Origin: Lumbricus rubellus
Taxonomy: Eukaryota > Annelida > Clitellata > Crassiclitellata > Lumbricidae
DNA: 64,000 nucleotides
NCBI GenBank assembly: GCA_945859605.1
Contig: OX243812.1
Location: 47,465,752-47,529,751 of the forward strand
Reading direction: 5' to 3'
A model generated the notes under the pieces. The model ran no database searches, was not told where the DNA came from, and worked only from the letters and a program-made list of their open reading frames with translations. The position numbers and the translations under genes were made by a program. Positions within the stretch are counted from its first letter, which is position 1, and the number at the start of each line of letters is the position of its first letter. Below are positions 40,905 through 53,109 of this stretch, in pieces.

Positions 40905-41350
40905 TCATCTTTCATTCATCCATCATCTATGCATTCATTCATCATCTATGCATTCATCCATCATCTATGCATTCACCCATCATCTTTCATTCATCCATCA
41001 TCTATGCATTCATCCGTCATCTATGCATTCATCCATCATCTATGCATTCATCCATCGTCTTTCATTCATCTATCATCTTTGCATTCACCCATCATCTATG
41101 CATTCACCCATCATCTTTCATTCATCCATCATCTTTGCATTCACCCATCATCTTTCATTCACCCTTCATCTTTCATTCATCCATCTATGCATTCATCCAT
41201 CATCTATGCATTCATTCATAATCTATGCATTCATCCATCATCTTTGCACTCATCCATCATCTATGCATTCATCCATCATCTTTCCTTTCAATAATCCATC
41301 ATCTATGCATTCATCCATCATCTATGCATTCATCCATCATCTTTCATTCC
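40905..41350 (+). repeat. 19-bp minisatellite
   Basis: About 23 degenerate copies of CATCATCTATGCATTCATC. Long frames in all three phases are repeat translations. It interrupts what looks like a fourth 105-bp palindrome unit (40884-40908). Confidence 0.9.
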
Positions 41351-42530
41351 AAACAGTAAAAAGAATCGTGTGGACCATAATTTTAATTGTAGACGAACAG
41401 AATTCATTTTAATTTGCAGTTTTACCTAATGCAACATTTTATTTTATTTAACTTTGATTTACGCTGGTTTACTTTATAGATTGGTTCCATGATTCAAACA
41501 GTTCTTTAGTAGAGAATTTAAACAATTTAGCTTAATTACAAAATAAGAAATAATGCAGCTTAGTTACAGACTTAGAACTAGAGTTGAAAATTTAGCTGCT
41601 ACAGAATTACAGAATTTAAACAGTTTAGCCTAATTTGGCGTATATAATTTAATTTTGTTTACTTACACAATTTGAACAATTCAGCGTATATACAGCAGTT
41701 TAGGCTTATAACAGATCGAATTTATTTAGCTTTATTGCAGAACTTAAACAATTTAGGTCGACGTTCAGAATCAATTCGTTTTCACGGACGGCGAGATGTT
41801 AGCCTGATGATCTGATTAATTAAACGTCAGAACAGTATAGCAACATGTGCAATTGAAGAAACTGACCAAGTTGATGTTCATCCAGCCGTAACGAAGGTCG
41901 CTTTGTATCAATGATACAGTTTCTTGAGGATGTTCCTCGAATCGTTGTTTTTCGTCAGAATTATTATCAAACACGGTATCTATTGCTAGGTAGATTGTAT
42001 CGTTTAAAAACTTAGCCATAGACCTATCCTTAATGAAGTCAGCCATTTTGAACCGATTTAATACAGCAACTAATATTAGTAAAATCAAAAGATGTAGCCT
42101 ACAACAGACCGTCCAAATTTACCTGTTTTCAGCCTCGCCCTTACAACACATACGTATTCGTTCAAGGCGTATGTCTCCAGGTGTTTCTGCTTTGTTATAT
42201 AATTATTGATGCATGGTATTAGTCAGCCAACGACCTGCATGCTTCGCTGACCCATCGTGTGGCCCTGGCTTAGCCGTCCAGTGAAGCTTGACTTACAGTC
42301 GGCGTGACGGAGAGACGCTGGCTGCTTTGTCTCGCTCCCAGTCAGGTTGTTGTTGTTGTTGTAGTCGACCCTATGTATTGAGCGCTCACGAACAAAGGGC
42401 CTGTTCGCATGTAATAGCTCAGTCTGCTGTGGGTGAGTCAATACCGTATTCTGCTGTTGTTTTGCATCAGCGTTGATCACCATTACCGTAGCTCCTGCGC
42501 TACCTACCAAGAATGTTAATTGGGTTTTAG
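41351..42530. other. AT-rich region, no confident gene
   Basis: The 41400-41800 part is AT-rich with repeated AATTTAAACAATTTAG-like words. A 90-aa minus-strand frame at 41816-42088 (containing FLNDTIYLAIDTVFDNN) resembles nothing I know. A (GTT)n tract is at about 42345-42360. No Polinton terminal repeat could be assigned. Confidence 0.4.
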
Positions 42531-42780
42531 CACTATTTTAGCTTAATTATTAGCTGATTTTTTCCAATAAAAAACACCCCCAGATTGCTCGTTTATTACC
42601 TCAAAACCTTTCCCTAGCTACTCCTTTTTTCTTCAATGGAAAACACCCCCAGCTAATCCTTTAGCACCATTTAAACTTAATTATTAGCTGATTGTTTCTT
42701 CAATGAAAAACACCTCCAGCTAATCCTTTAGCACCATTTTAACTGATTTATTAGCTTATATTTTCTTCAATGGAAACACC
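42530..42780 (-). repeat. Roughly 75-bp tandem repeat, three copies
   Basis: Copies share TTAATTATTAGCTGATT, TTCTTCAATGxAAAACACC and CAGCTAATCCTTTAGCACC. Confidence 0.7.
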
Positions 42781-43177
42781 CCCCCCTCAGGAAAATGAAA
42801 GACCCCTAAAGGGCAAATTTTACAACTAATAAAAAGCCTCCAGCGCGCTAACCACTGTACTACCGAGCACCCCCCTCAGGAAATAATAAAAGACCCTCAG
42901 AAAATTAAAAAAGACTACTACTTGGGGCTCCGCCCCAGACCCCGCTGGGGGAGCTTACGACGCTCCCCCAGACCTCCTAGTCGGGACGGGCTTCGTGCCT
43001 TCGGCACTCGCAACTTCCCGCCTTCGGCGCCGACACTGACGACTAATTAGTCCTACAATACAGCGTCCTGGCACTTTTTTACACTTTCGGCACATGTATA
43101 TATATATATATTTACGGGATTGGATTGGTAGTATTTACGCCCCCCCCCCTAACCAGAAATCCTGGATCCGCCCCTAA
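42770..43177 (-). mobile_element. hAT-like/SINE-like repeat, inverted relative to 24529-24840
   Basis: Read on the minus strand it starts AGGGGCGGATCCAGGA near 43177, has GC-rich hairpin words (GGGTCTGGGGCGGAGCCCC), and then the same block as at 24.6 kb (TGCTCGGTAGTACAGTGGTT, then AGCGCGCTGGAGG). It is probably a degenerate non-autonomous element. No target duplication was found. The rest up to 43700 shows no gene. Confidence 0.5.
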
Positions 43178-43710
43178 AAAGGCACTCTGTCCTTACGCGC
43201 TCTGCTCAAAGGACGAGGCACACATAAAAGGCATCTGATGTTGAAAAGCGTTTCAGCTCAAACGCTTGCCCTTTAGGAGGAACTGCTTCTCACTACTAAC
43301 ACTCTTCTACTAACTATATAATTATTGACTAAATGAAACACGGAGCACGCAGCAATATTGTACATGTACTTCATACCTCTTCGTCTACAATGTATTACGT
43401 CTACCCAGTTCCAAACACAATCCGTTCACCAAATCTCAATCTTAACTTCGCCATTGGCTGTACTATGACAGTGCCAGTCCCAAGCCTGGATGGAGAATGA
43501 GGGCAACACTAATAATCATCTATGATGATGTCAGTGTCGTTAAACATTAACAAGACTCAGATATCGACCTTGAGCCGAACCTTTCCTTATCTACATGTAC
43601 CTCACAAGTTTGTTTCGTACTTGACTAAGCGTCGGTGAATAAGTTGATCAGCTTTAGATTTCTTTGACCGAAGTTGAACTTAGTAGCTTAAGAATCGGAT
43701 CGTCACCTAC

Positions 43711-43955
43711 CAAGTACCGTGAATTGTCATCGCTGATATTTTTCGTCCAGATGAAGGTCAGCAGATTCTGACAGGCCTGGTGAGCGAGCAGGCTCCGGTT
43801 GTCCGCATGGACGGCAATATCAAATGCCCTGTGCATGGCAAAGGTTTTGATTGGGCGAACCAGATGATGAAGCGTCATTTCCTGGTTGGATGAGCAACAC
43901 GCGGTCAAGAGTCCGGCAGCGAAGCCTTCGAAGAAACTGACCAACACACACAGGT
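43711..43955 (-). CDS. TRPM exon 9 in view (late N-terminal homology region)
   Basis: It encodes FFEGFAAGLLTACCSSN and then AFDIAVHADNRSLLAHQACQ, NLLTFIWTKN. This parallels the TRPM segment ..LALDIAVxAxxxxFIAHxxCQxLLTxIWxG.. just before the membrane domain. The donor is GTAGGTG after 43711. The acceptor is uncertain (CAG near 43956 or an AAAG slightly upstream). Confidence 0.8.
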
Positions 43956-44356
43956 CTTTAATATAATTAAGCTATATAATTATATGAAAACGCAAACATG
44001 AGCGAACGTTCAATCACTCTTCAGAACTCGATGACAAATTGCCGTCATCACAATATAACGGCATATTATATATGATATATTTAGGTCTATAACTTTTATA
44101 AAAGCATCAACAAATGGTAAGGCCTACACCAAAACCAAGACGTGCTCAGGTCATTTAATCTTATCATCTCTCGAGTAGGCCTATAGCGTAGTAGCCCGTC
44201 GCTACTTAGCCAAGTGAAAATTCCCAGATTTCTGTCAAATATACATGTACAGGTACCGCATGATTTTGATCACACCTGATTGTTCGGAATTTCATCTCCA
44301 TTTATCTTAATTCTAGCTATAGACCCTAAGATAAGATATCAGTTGTAGTTCCTAAC

Positions 44357-44461
44357 GTACTCCACTTGTTTCTGGGGTTCCTGCGCTGATTCCGGATATT
44401 TTTCCTTCTTCAGTAAGTTCTTCAGCATCAGATGACCAATCAGCGACAGCGCAAATGTTTC
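44357..44461 (-). CDS. TRPM exon 8 in view
   Basis: A 105-bp exon, phase 0 at both ends, encoding ETFALSLIGHLMLKNLLKKE. The acceptor is TATAG and the probable donor GTTAGG. It fits the helix that follows the FFWAIL segment in TRPM proteins. Confidence 0.65.
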
Positions 44462-44911
44462 CTATACATCACAACATGTGTCAGGTTCACATGACTTATT
44501 TAGAGACATAGCACACAGAAATAATGCATTGACAAATGTATGAAACATATTTTGATAGTTCTAATGATATCACAGATACACGCCATTGTAGGCTACATAA
44601 AATCACAACTGTCATGATAGCTGGGTGATTGTGGCATATGCAATTTAATATCTAAAACAAAAGACGCCAATCACATTTTTCAATGATTTACAGGTATGTC
44701 AAACCTTAGGTCGCTTATAAATTGCAGCAAATGACCATATTGGACATAATCTTTATCAACAACACCAGATGAAGAAAATGATGAGATATAATAGCACTCG
44801 CACTCGCAATAGTCAGGATGTGATTGGCGGTTTGAAGTTGGGGTGTGTGGGAAGAAAGACGAGTGGCGAAATAAACTGATGGAATGGATGTAAATGCAGA
44901 ATCGGACGCAC

Positions 44912-45039
44912 TTTTGCCTCACACAAGAAGACGATGGCCATTGACTGCAGTCGGTTGAGAATGGCCCAGAAGAACAGATCCATAGCTGCATCATCAATCG
45001 CAGTTCTAACATGGAGCGCTTGCAACTTGATATCTTCTC
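44912..45039 (-). CDS. TRPM exon 7 in view
   Basis: A 128-bp exon encoding AIDDAAMDLFFWAILNRLQS and then MAIVFLCEAK, the TRPM ..LFxWAVLxxRxxMAxxFW.. motif. The acceptor is CGCAG and the donor GTGCGT. A 15-bp tandem repeat (GAGTACATTGTTAAA, about five copies, 45066-45145) lies in the intron just before it. Confidence 0.85.
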
Positions 45040-45662
45040 CTGCGACCAACAAAGATATCGGCAAGAGTACATTGTTAATGAGTACATTGTTAAAGAGTAC
45101 ATTGTTAAAGAGTACATTGTTAAAGAGTACATTGTTAAAGAGTACATTATTAGAATGTCCATGTCAAACAACAGTGATCTAAGAAGAGTTACTCGGTATT
45201 ATAGGCCTGCGTAGATTATTTCCACTCTACCATTCGCGTTATATTAAATCTTCCATGGCTGTCCAGTACATTACCTGATTTGAAGGAAACCTACTGTATT
45301 ACACGCAGACATTACACAATACACACAGACAATTATGTTTATGTTTGGCCTCCATCAACATAATTTATACTGCTTATACTGCTTGCCGAGTTCGATCGAT
45401 TCATTGACTTGCAAGAGTTTCATGTAAAACACCAGAGCATCCGAAGCATGCCGAAGAGACGGCGCTCGGACTTGGCTGTAACATCCCTGCATCACAGAAT
45501 TCACTTCAAGATGAGTTTTAAAATATAGGCCTAAACTATTATTCTTCAATGTTTCTAAGCGCAGAGTGAGGGTTGGTTATGGTCAACTTATAAAAATCTG
45601 ATATATGGAAAGCTTTGTCATTAAGTTTCTTAGATGAAAAGCCGTTTTTAAGTAAATCTAAC

Positions 45663-45807
45663 CTCTGTTTTGAGACGGCTGCCTTTGGAAGAGTCGGAAG
45701 ACTTTCTCGGCGCGCCGATTGGCCGGGTGAAACAACCGACTGACTAGTTTATGGATGGCATTGTCCAGCTTGTCTGTGCTTCCGCCACAGTCATCGACTT
45801 TGTATTC
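45663..45807 (-). CDS. TRPM exon 6 in view
   Basis: A 145-bp exon, phase 0 to 1, encoding EYKVDDCGGSTDKLDNAIHK and then LVSRLFHPANRRAEKVF. It is the only frame without stops. The phases join exactly to the exons on both sides. Similarity to TRPM is weak here, and the assignment rests on position and phase. Confidence 0.65.
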
Positions 45808-46079
45808 CTATCAACAAATACATCGTCTCATGTGCTAAGCATTTGCAGAGGAAAGTAGGCTACATGAAGAAGAAACAGTTGTTTGCGTAATACGCTTTTG
45901 TTGACTCAAACTGCTTGAGAGTCGAAAAGGACAGGTACTTTCAACGACCTCATATAGGCCTAATTATAATATTGGGTACTTTTTGAAAGATATAAAAAAA
46001 TTCCATAAATGAATCTATTGCATGTATTGTATATTGTATTATGCCTTCTCAAATTCGTGCTCAAATATATTCGTGCTGC

Positions 46080-46322
46080 ATATTTTTCTGTATGTAAAAT
46101 CATGGGTATCTCTTTCTCTCTCTCTCTTGCTCTCTGTCTCTCTGTCTCTGTGTGTCTCTCTCCGTCACTCTGTCACTCTCTCTCTGTTTCTCTCGCTCTA
46201 TCTCAGTCTGTCTGTCTATCTCTCTCACTCACTCTCTATCTCTATCTCTGTTTCTATCTCTGTTTCTATCTCTGTCTGTCTGTCTATCTCTCTCACTCAA
46301 TCTCTATCTCTATCTCTGTTTA
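46080..46322. repeat. TCTC/TCTG microsatellite
   Basis: A long pyrimidine-rich simple repeat. The mariner copy at 46323 is inserted in it, and the repeat resumes after 47320. Frames across it are artefacts. Confidence 0.9.
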
Positions 46323-47318
46323 TACCGTGACTCAAAAAAAAGTAAGCCAAATTGTTTTGCATATATCTCTAATACCTGATGACATATAAAGCTACAATTT
46401 TCCAAATATTTAGAGAAGTGGACCAAGAATATGATTCCAAAATTTCACGAAATAAAGTTGAACGGATAAAAAGATATGAATATTTAAACTTCATATACCG
46501 AAATTGCAGTTTACAAGCAATTTTCTGTCAGATTAAATAAAAAGTAAGCCAAACAATTGTTTTTACATCTCTGGTGTCTGATGAGTAATCATAAAAAAAT
46601 TCCAGATATTTAGGGAATTGAACCAAGAATAGGATTCCAAAATTTCATGTTATAAATGTGAAGGGATAGAAGGATATGGATATTTCAACTTCATCACCCG
46701 AAATTTCAGTTTTCAGCAAGTCTGTTATTGTGTAGACTTCATTTCTCCCACATTATGGCCTCCGAACAGTCCAGAATTGAATCCAGTCGACTATAAAATG
46801 TGGAGCGTGATGCAAGATCGAGCCTAACAGACAACAATCCATGATATAAACGATCTGAAGCAACGCTTGTTGGAAGTGCGGGATGGCCTGAACCAGAGGA
46901 TAATCGACGTTGCTGTTGCCATTGCAATGGCGCCAGCGCCCTCAGGCTTGCGTGCAAGCAGGAGGGGGACATTTTGAGCATCCTATTTAATTCAATTATC
47001 AAACCATACTGTTGTGGTCATATTGGTAGTTCAATTCTCTACATATCTGGAAAATTTTAGAATGATTAATCATCAGGCATTGGAGATAATAGGGAAACAG
47101 TTTATCGAATCTGACAGAAAATTGCTTGTAAACTGCAATTTCGGTATATGAAGTTTAAATATTCATATCTTTTTATCCGTTCAACTTTATTTCATGAAAT
47201 TTTGGAATCATATTCTTGGTCCACTTCTCTAAATATTTGGAAAATTGTAGCTTGATATGTCATCAGGTGTTAGAGATATATGCAAAACAATTTGGCTTAC
47301 TTTTTTTGAGTCACGGTG
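46323..47318. mobile_element. Second Tc1/mariner-type copy, uninterrupted
   Basis: This 996-bp element is flanked by TA, with inverted CCGTGACTCAAAAAAAGTAA ends and long subterminal inverted repeats (..GTGGACCAAGAATATGATTC..). A decayed transposase end (WPPNSPELNPVDYKMWSVM, a stop, then VRDGLNQRIIDV) lies at about 46743-46990. It serves as the empty-site reference for the Gypsy insertion at 3.8 kb. Confidence 0.9.
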
Positions 47319-47419
47319 TATATCTGTTTCTATCTCTATTCTCTATCTCTATCTCATCTCTATCCTTATCTCTATGTCACATTGTCTATATATCTCTCTC
47401 CCCTCTCTGCAAGCACGTC

Positions 47420-48000
47420 ACATTCTTTTTAAAAATTGGAATGATCTAGGTAGAAAAACACATGATGAAAAATGGACCAATTTTCCTTTAAAAGGTGTGC
47501 AAACAGTGCATTATCAATTTTTCGGATGATCGAGTGACAACAGTTAACAGTTGCATTGACTGCGTCCCACCTTTAGGATGTCTTTCAGATGCTGGTTCGT
47601 TTTCAATGCCTGAGAAAAATAATAAATCAATTGCAAGTCATGCATTGACGATGACCGTGCACTCAGTTAAAGGCAGAGAAAACCCAAATGCCCATAATTA
47701 AATTCAGCTTAAATCTGAGTGAGGTAGAGACGCTTAACGCATGCAAAATCCTTTACCCTGGCCAGCTACATAGATCGAAATAGATTGAGCTTGATCCATT
47801 GAATAAGCAATCGTTTCAGACAATTACAAAACGGTGTAACCTTAAGATTTTTCTATTATATCTATCATAGGCCTATGTCTATGTGATATCTATATGGCCA
47901 TAATATTATATCCATGCATCTGTAAATCTATAATTAATTTTAAATTGATTTACACAATTCGCGTGCTTAGATAACATTATTTACTTATTTTTATTTATAC
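47420..48000. other. No gene recognised
   Basis: This is intronic sequence of the TRPM-like gene by position. I see no exon, clear repeat or element in it. Confidence 0.4.
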
Positions 48001-48003
48001 ATT

Positions 48004-48197
48004 CCCCTTCAAGCTCGCTACTCAGAGGTGCTCCCGACTACAGAGCGGACACTGCATCGGAGTTTCACGCCGAAGCGAAAGGCACTTGCGAGTGAAGGAC
48101 TTGCTCAGGGTTCCTACGCAGTGACTTGAGGTAGATTCGAACCTCAAACCTTCCGGCTCCAAGGCAACGACGCCACCACTACACCACTGCGCCCCAT
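48004..48197 (-). repeat. tRNA-derived SINE, family 3
   Basis: The minus strand starts GGGGCGCAGTGGTGTAGTGG (A-box) and has B-box GAGGTTCGAATCT. A conserved core follows (CTGAGCAAGTCCTTCACTCG, GAAACTCCGATGCAGTGTCC, GGGAGCACCTCTGAGTAG). Relatives are at 53800-53965 and 55383-55505. Confidence 0.85.
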
Positions 48198-48390
48198 AAC
48201 TATTATCAAAACAACTATAGCGTTTACATGCGTAAGTTATCTATAGATATCGATGCGAGTCTAGCAATACGGCGACATGGAAAGGTACATTATAAGTCAC
48301 CTCAGCTTCAGGCTCTGCTTTGAACAGGCGATTGCGCTTGAAAAGGGTAAGAATGTTATTTATGATCAAGAAAAAACTGATCAGCTTTAC

Positions 48391-48500
48391 TTCTGTGTAG
48401 AATTCGTTGATTTTGTGCTTCTGCAGCAACTCATTGAGACGCAGACGTCTTTCAAGACAGAACTTAACGAAGTCCACGCGGTTGTTAACGATGGCAAATC
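48391..48500 (-). CDS. TRPM exon 5 in view
   Basis: A 110-bp exon encoding FAIVNNRVDFVKFCLERRLR and then LNELLQKHKINEFYTE, close to TRPM ..ALVNNRVDFVKLFLExGV..LELYxx... The acceptor is CTGCAG and the donor GTAAAG. It starts with two codon bases and so needs an upstream exon ending in phase 1, which was not found. Confidence 0.9.
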
Positions 48501-48782
48501 CTGCAGTTCATCAGGCTTCAACGAAACACAATAATTACCACTGTCTAATAGGAAACTGCGAAGAGGCGCAATATAAATGTGATATTACAATCACGACAGC
48601 AAAGTCTATAGGCCTATTTATTATAAAGCAGTTGATTTCACACTTTCGGAAACACAGACAGACAGAAACAGAGAGAGACAGACAACTGCAGATGGCGAAA
48701 CGGAAGTTCAGTTCAACAGGCCTTAAGACAGCTCTAGCAGAAAGTACTTCGAAAGCACGACTGCCATAGGCCTATAAGAGTT

Positions 48783-48905
48783 GTAGGACAATTAGAGCCT
48801 ACCCCCGGACAACTACCCCCGGACAATTATCCCGGACAAACACCCCGAACAATTACCCCTAGGACAATTACCCCGCACAATAATTATTACTCCGGACAAT
48901 AACTC
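48783..48905 (+). repeat. Array of roughly 16-bp units (CCCGGACAATTACC-like)
   Basis: About seven degenerate copies. They resemble in style the terminal arrays of the MULE-like elements at 14.4 and 59.2 kb. No inverted partner is seen nearby, so it may be a solitary end. Confidence 0.6.
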
Positions 48906-49252
48906 CCCATGTTGAAAGAATGACTAAATAACAACTGAGTGTTAGACATAAAAGACTTGCTATATACAATCATAATATCAAATGCTGATTAATAAAAAAA
49001 AACAATTATTATACGTAATCATAATATTATGTTAATGTATACTCTGGTTCCGGTTGTTTAACAAATCTTGTAGAGGTCTTTGATGTGTGGCAAGTCTTTG
49101 ATGTCTAAAATGTAGTTGTTGGTCACCCATCACAACCTCAAAGGAAGAAGTATGCTGCCACCAACGCAAGGCTTCTGACCATCGTTCGCAACTATACGAT
49201 GCGTAGTGTCATTGACTATCTTCGTGGAGTGGCTCACAACCGTTCTCTTTAA

Positions 49253-50979
49253 CCCATTTACCGCTGCTATGAGAAATAGCCATCGTATCAAGCTGCAGCT
49301 GATAGTATATCATCAAAATGATGGCAATAGACTTCTGAGAGTGCAATTTTATTTAAATTATTTGTAGTGACAGTTGCGTTTTCGCAACAACGGAAGGAAA
49401 TGTGAACTTTATATATGCATAATAATTATAAAGATGAATGTGACCACGTATGTATGTGGGTTTTCCAGAAGGTATGCCCACAGTTTCGTTGCTATTGACC
49501 TGAAACCTTACCCCTGAGCAGAGGGCCGCCAGGACCATCCAGTGGATGGCTTGGGTTTTACCCCTCACTGTTGGGGGTGGCGGTGGGCGACCGGAAAATA
49601 ACACAAATATCGCTGTTACCATGCATCTTCGACTTAGTGTCACATCTAATCCGAAGCTGACAGCTAGACCGAGTGCCCCCCACGGAGACCTCGCGCCCAC
49701 AAAGACACACCCCCACCCACCAGGGATGGGGTGGGCGCTGTGTTTCTTGGTGAACCAAAACTTCTACCTCGAAATTTCATGGGTATCGCCGGTTACTTCA
49801 GAGGAGAGGGCTAACTCTTAGAGGGCTAACTCTTAGAGGGTCAACTCTTAGGGGCTAACTCGCTCCCACTCCGTGGAGTGGGAGCGCGTTAGGTGGTGAC
49901 TGGTGAGGTGGGGTGGTGGTGGGGTGGGTGGGGGGTGGTGGTGAGGTGGGGATGGCGGTTGTTGTTAGTAGTCACAAACCTAAATTTACTGGATAACACT
50001 CCGTGAAGTGGGAGAGAGTTAGGTGGTGACTGGTGAGGTGGGGTGTGTTGGGGTGGTGGGTGAGTGGGGGTGGTGGTGAGGTGGGGATGGCGGTTGGTGT
50101 TAGTAGTCACAAACCTAAATTTACTGGATAACACTGGAAGACACCAGAGCGGTGGAAGCATGTTTGGGCGGGGGCAGGCGTGAATGGGTAGGTATGGAGC
50201 TGGATGGAATGGGTCCACCGTCCAGAATTGGGTGGGGAGGGAGTGATAAGAGCGTGAAGCTGAATGGGGTTGAGAGGGAGAGGTAGTGGGTAGTGTGTAG
50301 GGCTGGGAAAGCCGAAGCTTTCAGAGCTGCGTCAACGCCGGATACCCCAGAGAAGTAGGGACTGTCTGGGGGCTGGTTGGGACACTCGCCCCGTAGTTGG
50401 TTCTGGTGGGGGCTGGTGGGGCGGAAACACGAAATTTCCTGGGAAACGCCGAGTGATCCAGGTAGTTTTTTGTAAGCAATCGTAAGTTCAAATAAGTTTA
50501 TATGATTTACTACATGTATTGTATACGTGCCATAATGCGTAAGCCTATAGCGTATTCCGCCGAAGTTGCGAAAACGCAACATAATTCGCATAGCGTATCC
50601 CGCTGATGTCGCGAAAACGCAACATTAAAATTTCGCAGATTACGGTTTCAGTTTACAATGAGATACAAATTTAATAAACAAAAGACGTTATTTATTCACA
50701 TTAGTATTCCAATCGGACAGCTTCGCTTCTCGGAAATATTTACGCGTTATGAGAAAAAAATTATTGAACAAAACCCCTAAACAGACACCCAAAAAACATA
50801 TTTTGACAAATTCAAAAAAATTTAAGAAGATAATAAATAATATTATATTTGGTGACAGCATACTTAGTAAACAAGCATTAAGTAAGAAAAAATGGATTTG
50901 TGCAGGTTTCTCTCGTTTTGAATTTTTCCACAATTTTTAAGCAGTACGTTGCGTTTTCGCAACGTTGGCGGTAAATGGG
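49253..50979. mobile_element. piggyBac-like non-autonomous element
   Basis: TTAA at 49249-49252 and 50980-50983 flanks inverted ends CCCATTTACCGC and GCGGTAAATGGG, the layout of piggyBac elements. Subterminal GTTGCGTTTTCGCAAC words occur near both ends (about 49373 and 50950), with inverted forms inside (about 50566 and 50610). The 1727-bp interior holds G-rich repeats (49800-50110, two roughly 100-bp copies around GTTAGGTGGTGACTGGTGAG) and no transposase. Confidence 0.85.
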
Positions 50980-50999
50980 TTAAGTTGAATTAACTCATC

Positions 51000-51990
51000 A
51001 ACACCAATCAGCATTTTCTTTAATGCATTTCATTCCATATTTTGATGCTGCATAATTCTCTAATAATATCGTAGGCCCGATGTCTAATAAATTAATATGA
51101 AAACAGAATGAATGAATGAGTGAATGAATGAATAAGTGATTGATTGGTTGATTGAATGAATAAATGAATGAATGAACAAAATCATTTTTAACTTATCCTA
51201 ATGCTCAGGTTACAACATTGTATAGTAATATACAAAGGATGCCACCGACGTAAGCTTACAGCAAGGACAATAATTCGTAGCCGGACGCTTAGAAAAGGAC
51301 ACTTCGGAACCGGTCACTTAGGAGCGAACAATTCGGAGCGGATCGACGAAATGTTTTGATTAAATCGAAGTGGATTGAAGAAAATATTGTTACTTAAATA
51401 GAAGCTTGATTTTGATGAGAAATAATTCTATCTTAAACAGAAGTTGGATTGACGAGAATAATAATTATTCTTGGCCGTTCCGAATTGTCCGGAAACTCTA
51501 CAACTAGTGGCCAGCTATGCATGTTCAGCAGATGGCGCAGATAGCGTTAGTGTCATGTGAGTTATTCAGAAGATCGAAAAAATTAAACGAAAAGAAGATA
51601 ATTATGAATAAATTCAAAAGAACGCTTGGCAGGTCAATAGGCTGGTCAAAGAGTAGGCTAGAGTAGGCAGGTCAAAAAGGTTAAGGTCATGAGAGATAAG
51701 GCTGTCGCTCACGACCTAGGAAATTATCTCTTTCGACCTCTACGTTGCTGCTGACAGTGTGCTTGTCAGTCCGTTTCAGCCTCATTGCTGCTAACTGTGT
51801 ATTTCCCTCATCGTCTGTCAGTCTGTCTACCTGTCTGTGTGTCCGTTCGTCTGCCTGTCTTCCGGTTATTTCTGCCTGCATGTTTGAAAGTTGGCCTTCC
51901 TGATCCATATCTGTTCGTCCATCCGTCTGTCTGAGCACCTGCATGTCTGTTCGTCTGTCTGTCGGCCACTGTACCGGCCTAACTGTCTGC
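51000..51990. other. No gene recognised; simple repeats
   Basis: (GAAT)n at about 51108-51178 and CTGT-rich sequence at about 51810-51985. Degenerate GGACxxTTCGGA words lie at 51280-51345. Expected TRPM exons were not found here. Confidence 0.5.
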
Positions 51991-51997
51991 CTCAGTC

Positions 51998-52704
51998 CGT
52001 GGCGTAGCCAGGAATTTATGATGGAGGGGGCGGGGGTTATGACTTGGACGGTTGCCCTTCCTGACACCATAGTTGTAAAAACCATTTTTTCGGTTTTTTA
52101 TTCTCTCCCAAAAAACGTGGTTTTTTGGTTTTTTATTTTTTCCATCGTTTTTTTATCGTTCTTTATTATTTTTTTCTTTAACTTTATTTATTCAGTTACT
52201 TTCTGTTATTGTTTTCCTTAATTTTTATTTGTTCTAATAATCCTTATGTTTTCCGCCAACTCTCAAGGATTCAGCTGACTAAAGTCGTTATTTCATCGTT
52301 TAACATCATCATTTAAGAGATAGCCTGCGTGTAGTAGGTTCCTAATCAAGGTTTTCATTGTTAAAATGCGGTTTTAGACATAGCAAAGTCAAATTATTTT
52401 CGGTTTGGGTTTTTAGGGTTTTTTTGTTTGTTTTTTTTGAAGAACGACTTTTTTTGTTTTTTTTATTCTGTTTCCATCGTTTTTTTCATCTATGCCTGAC
52501 ACCAACCCGACAGTATTACAGGATATAAAAATGGAATAAAGTAGCAAAGGGAATAAAGTAAGAAAAACAGTTGTTACTACAAACAATTGTTTTTTCTTAT
52601 ATGGCCTAAGTGGACAAATAACCTTTTTAAAAACCTTTTTCCTAAGCCAATGGGGGTGGGAAGGTTAACCCCTAAACCCCTTGTCTACGCTACGCCACTG
52701 GTAC
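51998..52704. mobile_element. hAT-like TIR element next to a TRPM exon
   Basis: The ends are GTGGCGTAGCCAGGA and an inverted counterpart reading TCTACGCTACGCCAC. T-rich sequence fills the interior. No clear 8-bp duplication was resolved. A related right end (GGCTACGCCACTG) occurs at about 13537-13555. It ends about 13 bp from the splice donor of the exon at 52718. Confidence 0.6.
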
Positions 52705-52717
52705 TTCAGTCTAATAC

Positions 52718-52818
52718 CTCAATGACGATGACCGGGGTGTCTGTTTCGATCGCATGTCTAACGGCTTCAATCGTTTTCCGTCCTCCTTCGATGACGACAC
52801 AGACGACTGGGATCTTCA
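52718..52818 (-). CDS. TRPM exon 4 in view
   Basis: A 101-bp exon encoding KIPVVCVVIEGGRKTIEAVR and then HAIETDTPVIVIE. This is the TRPM nucleotide-fold-like segment ..IPVVCxVxEGGxxTxxxV....PVVVxxG... The acceptor is TTCAG. The donor is GTATTAG, phase 0. Confidence 0.92.
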
Positions 52819-53109
52819 CTGAACAAAACACAAATCACTCAAAGAAACGACAACAGATCATCCACCAAACAGACGACGATCACAGGTCTGCCTCACTCGA
52901 TTTGATGTATTGTATTTAATTTATATATTACCACTCATGTGCTACACCAATCAGAGGCGACTCCAGTTTGAGAGACGTAGAGGAAATCACAGGCAGTATA
53001 AAGTAGCAGGTTAAGCAGCAAGTAGCCTAAGATAGACGGTTAAAGGCAATCGACTGAAAATAAACGAATGAAGCCTAGGTAGTCAAGAACTGACCGTTTG
53101 CAGATTCGA

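Noticed and set aside
40768..41412. 214-aa frame of HHLCIHPSS repeats
   Set aside because: Translation of the 19-bp minisatellite, open in all three phases.
41816..42088. TRPM membrane exon
   Set aside because: A 15-nt match to the start of the exon at 43955 and a FLNDTIYLA segment drew attention, but the frame is not hydrophobic enough and has no TRPM wording.
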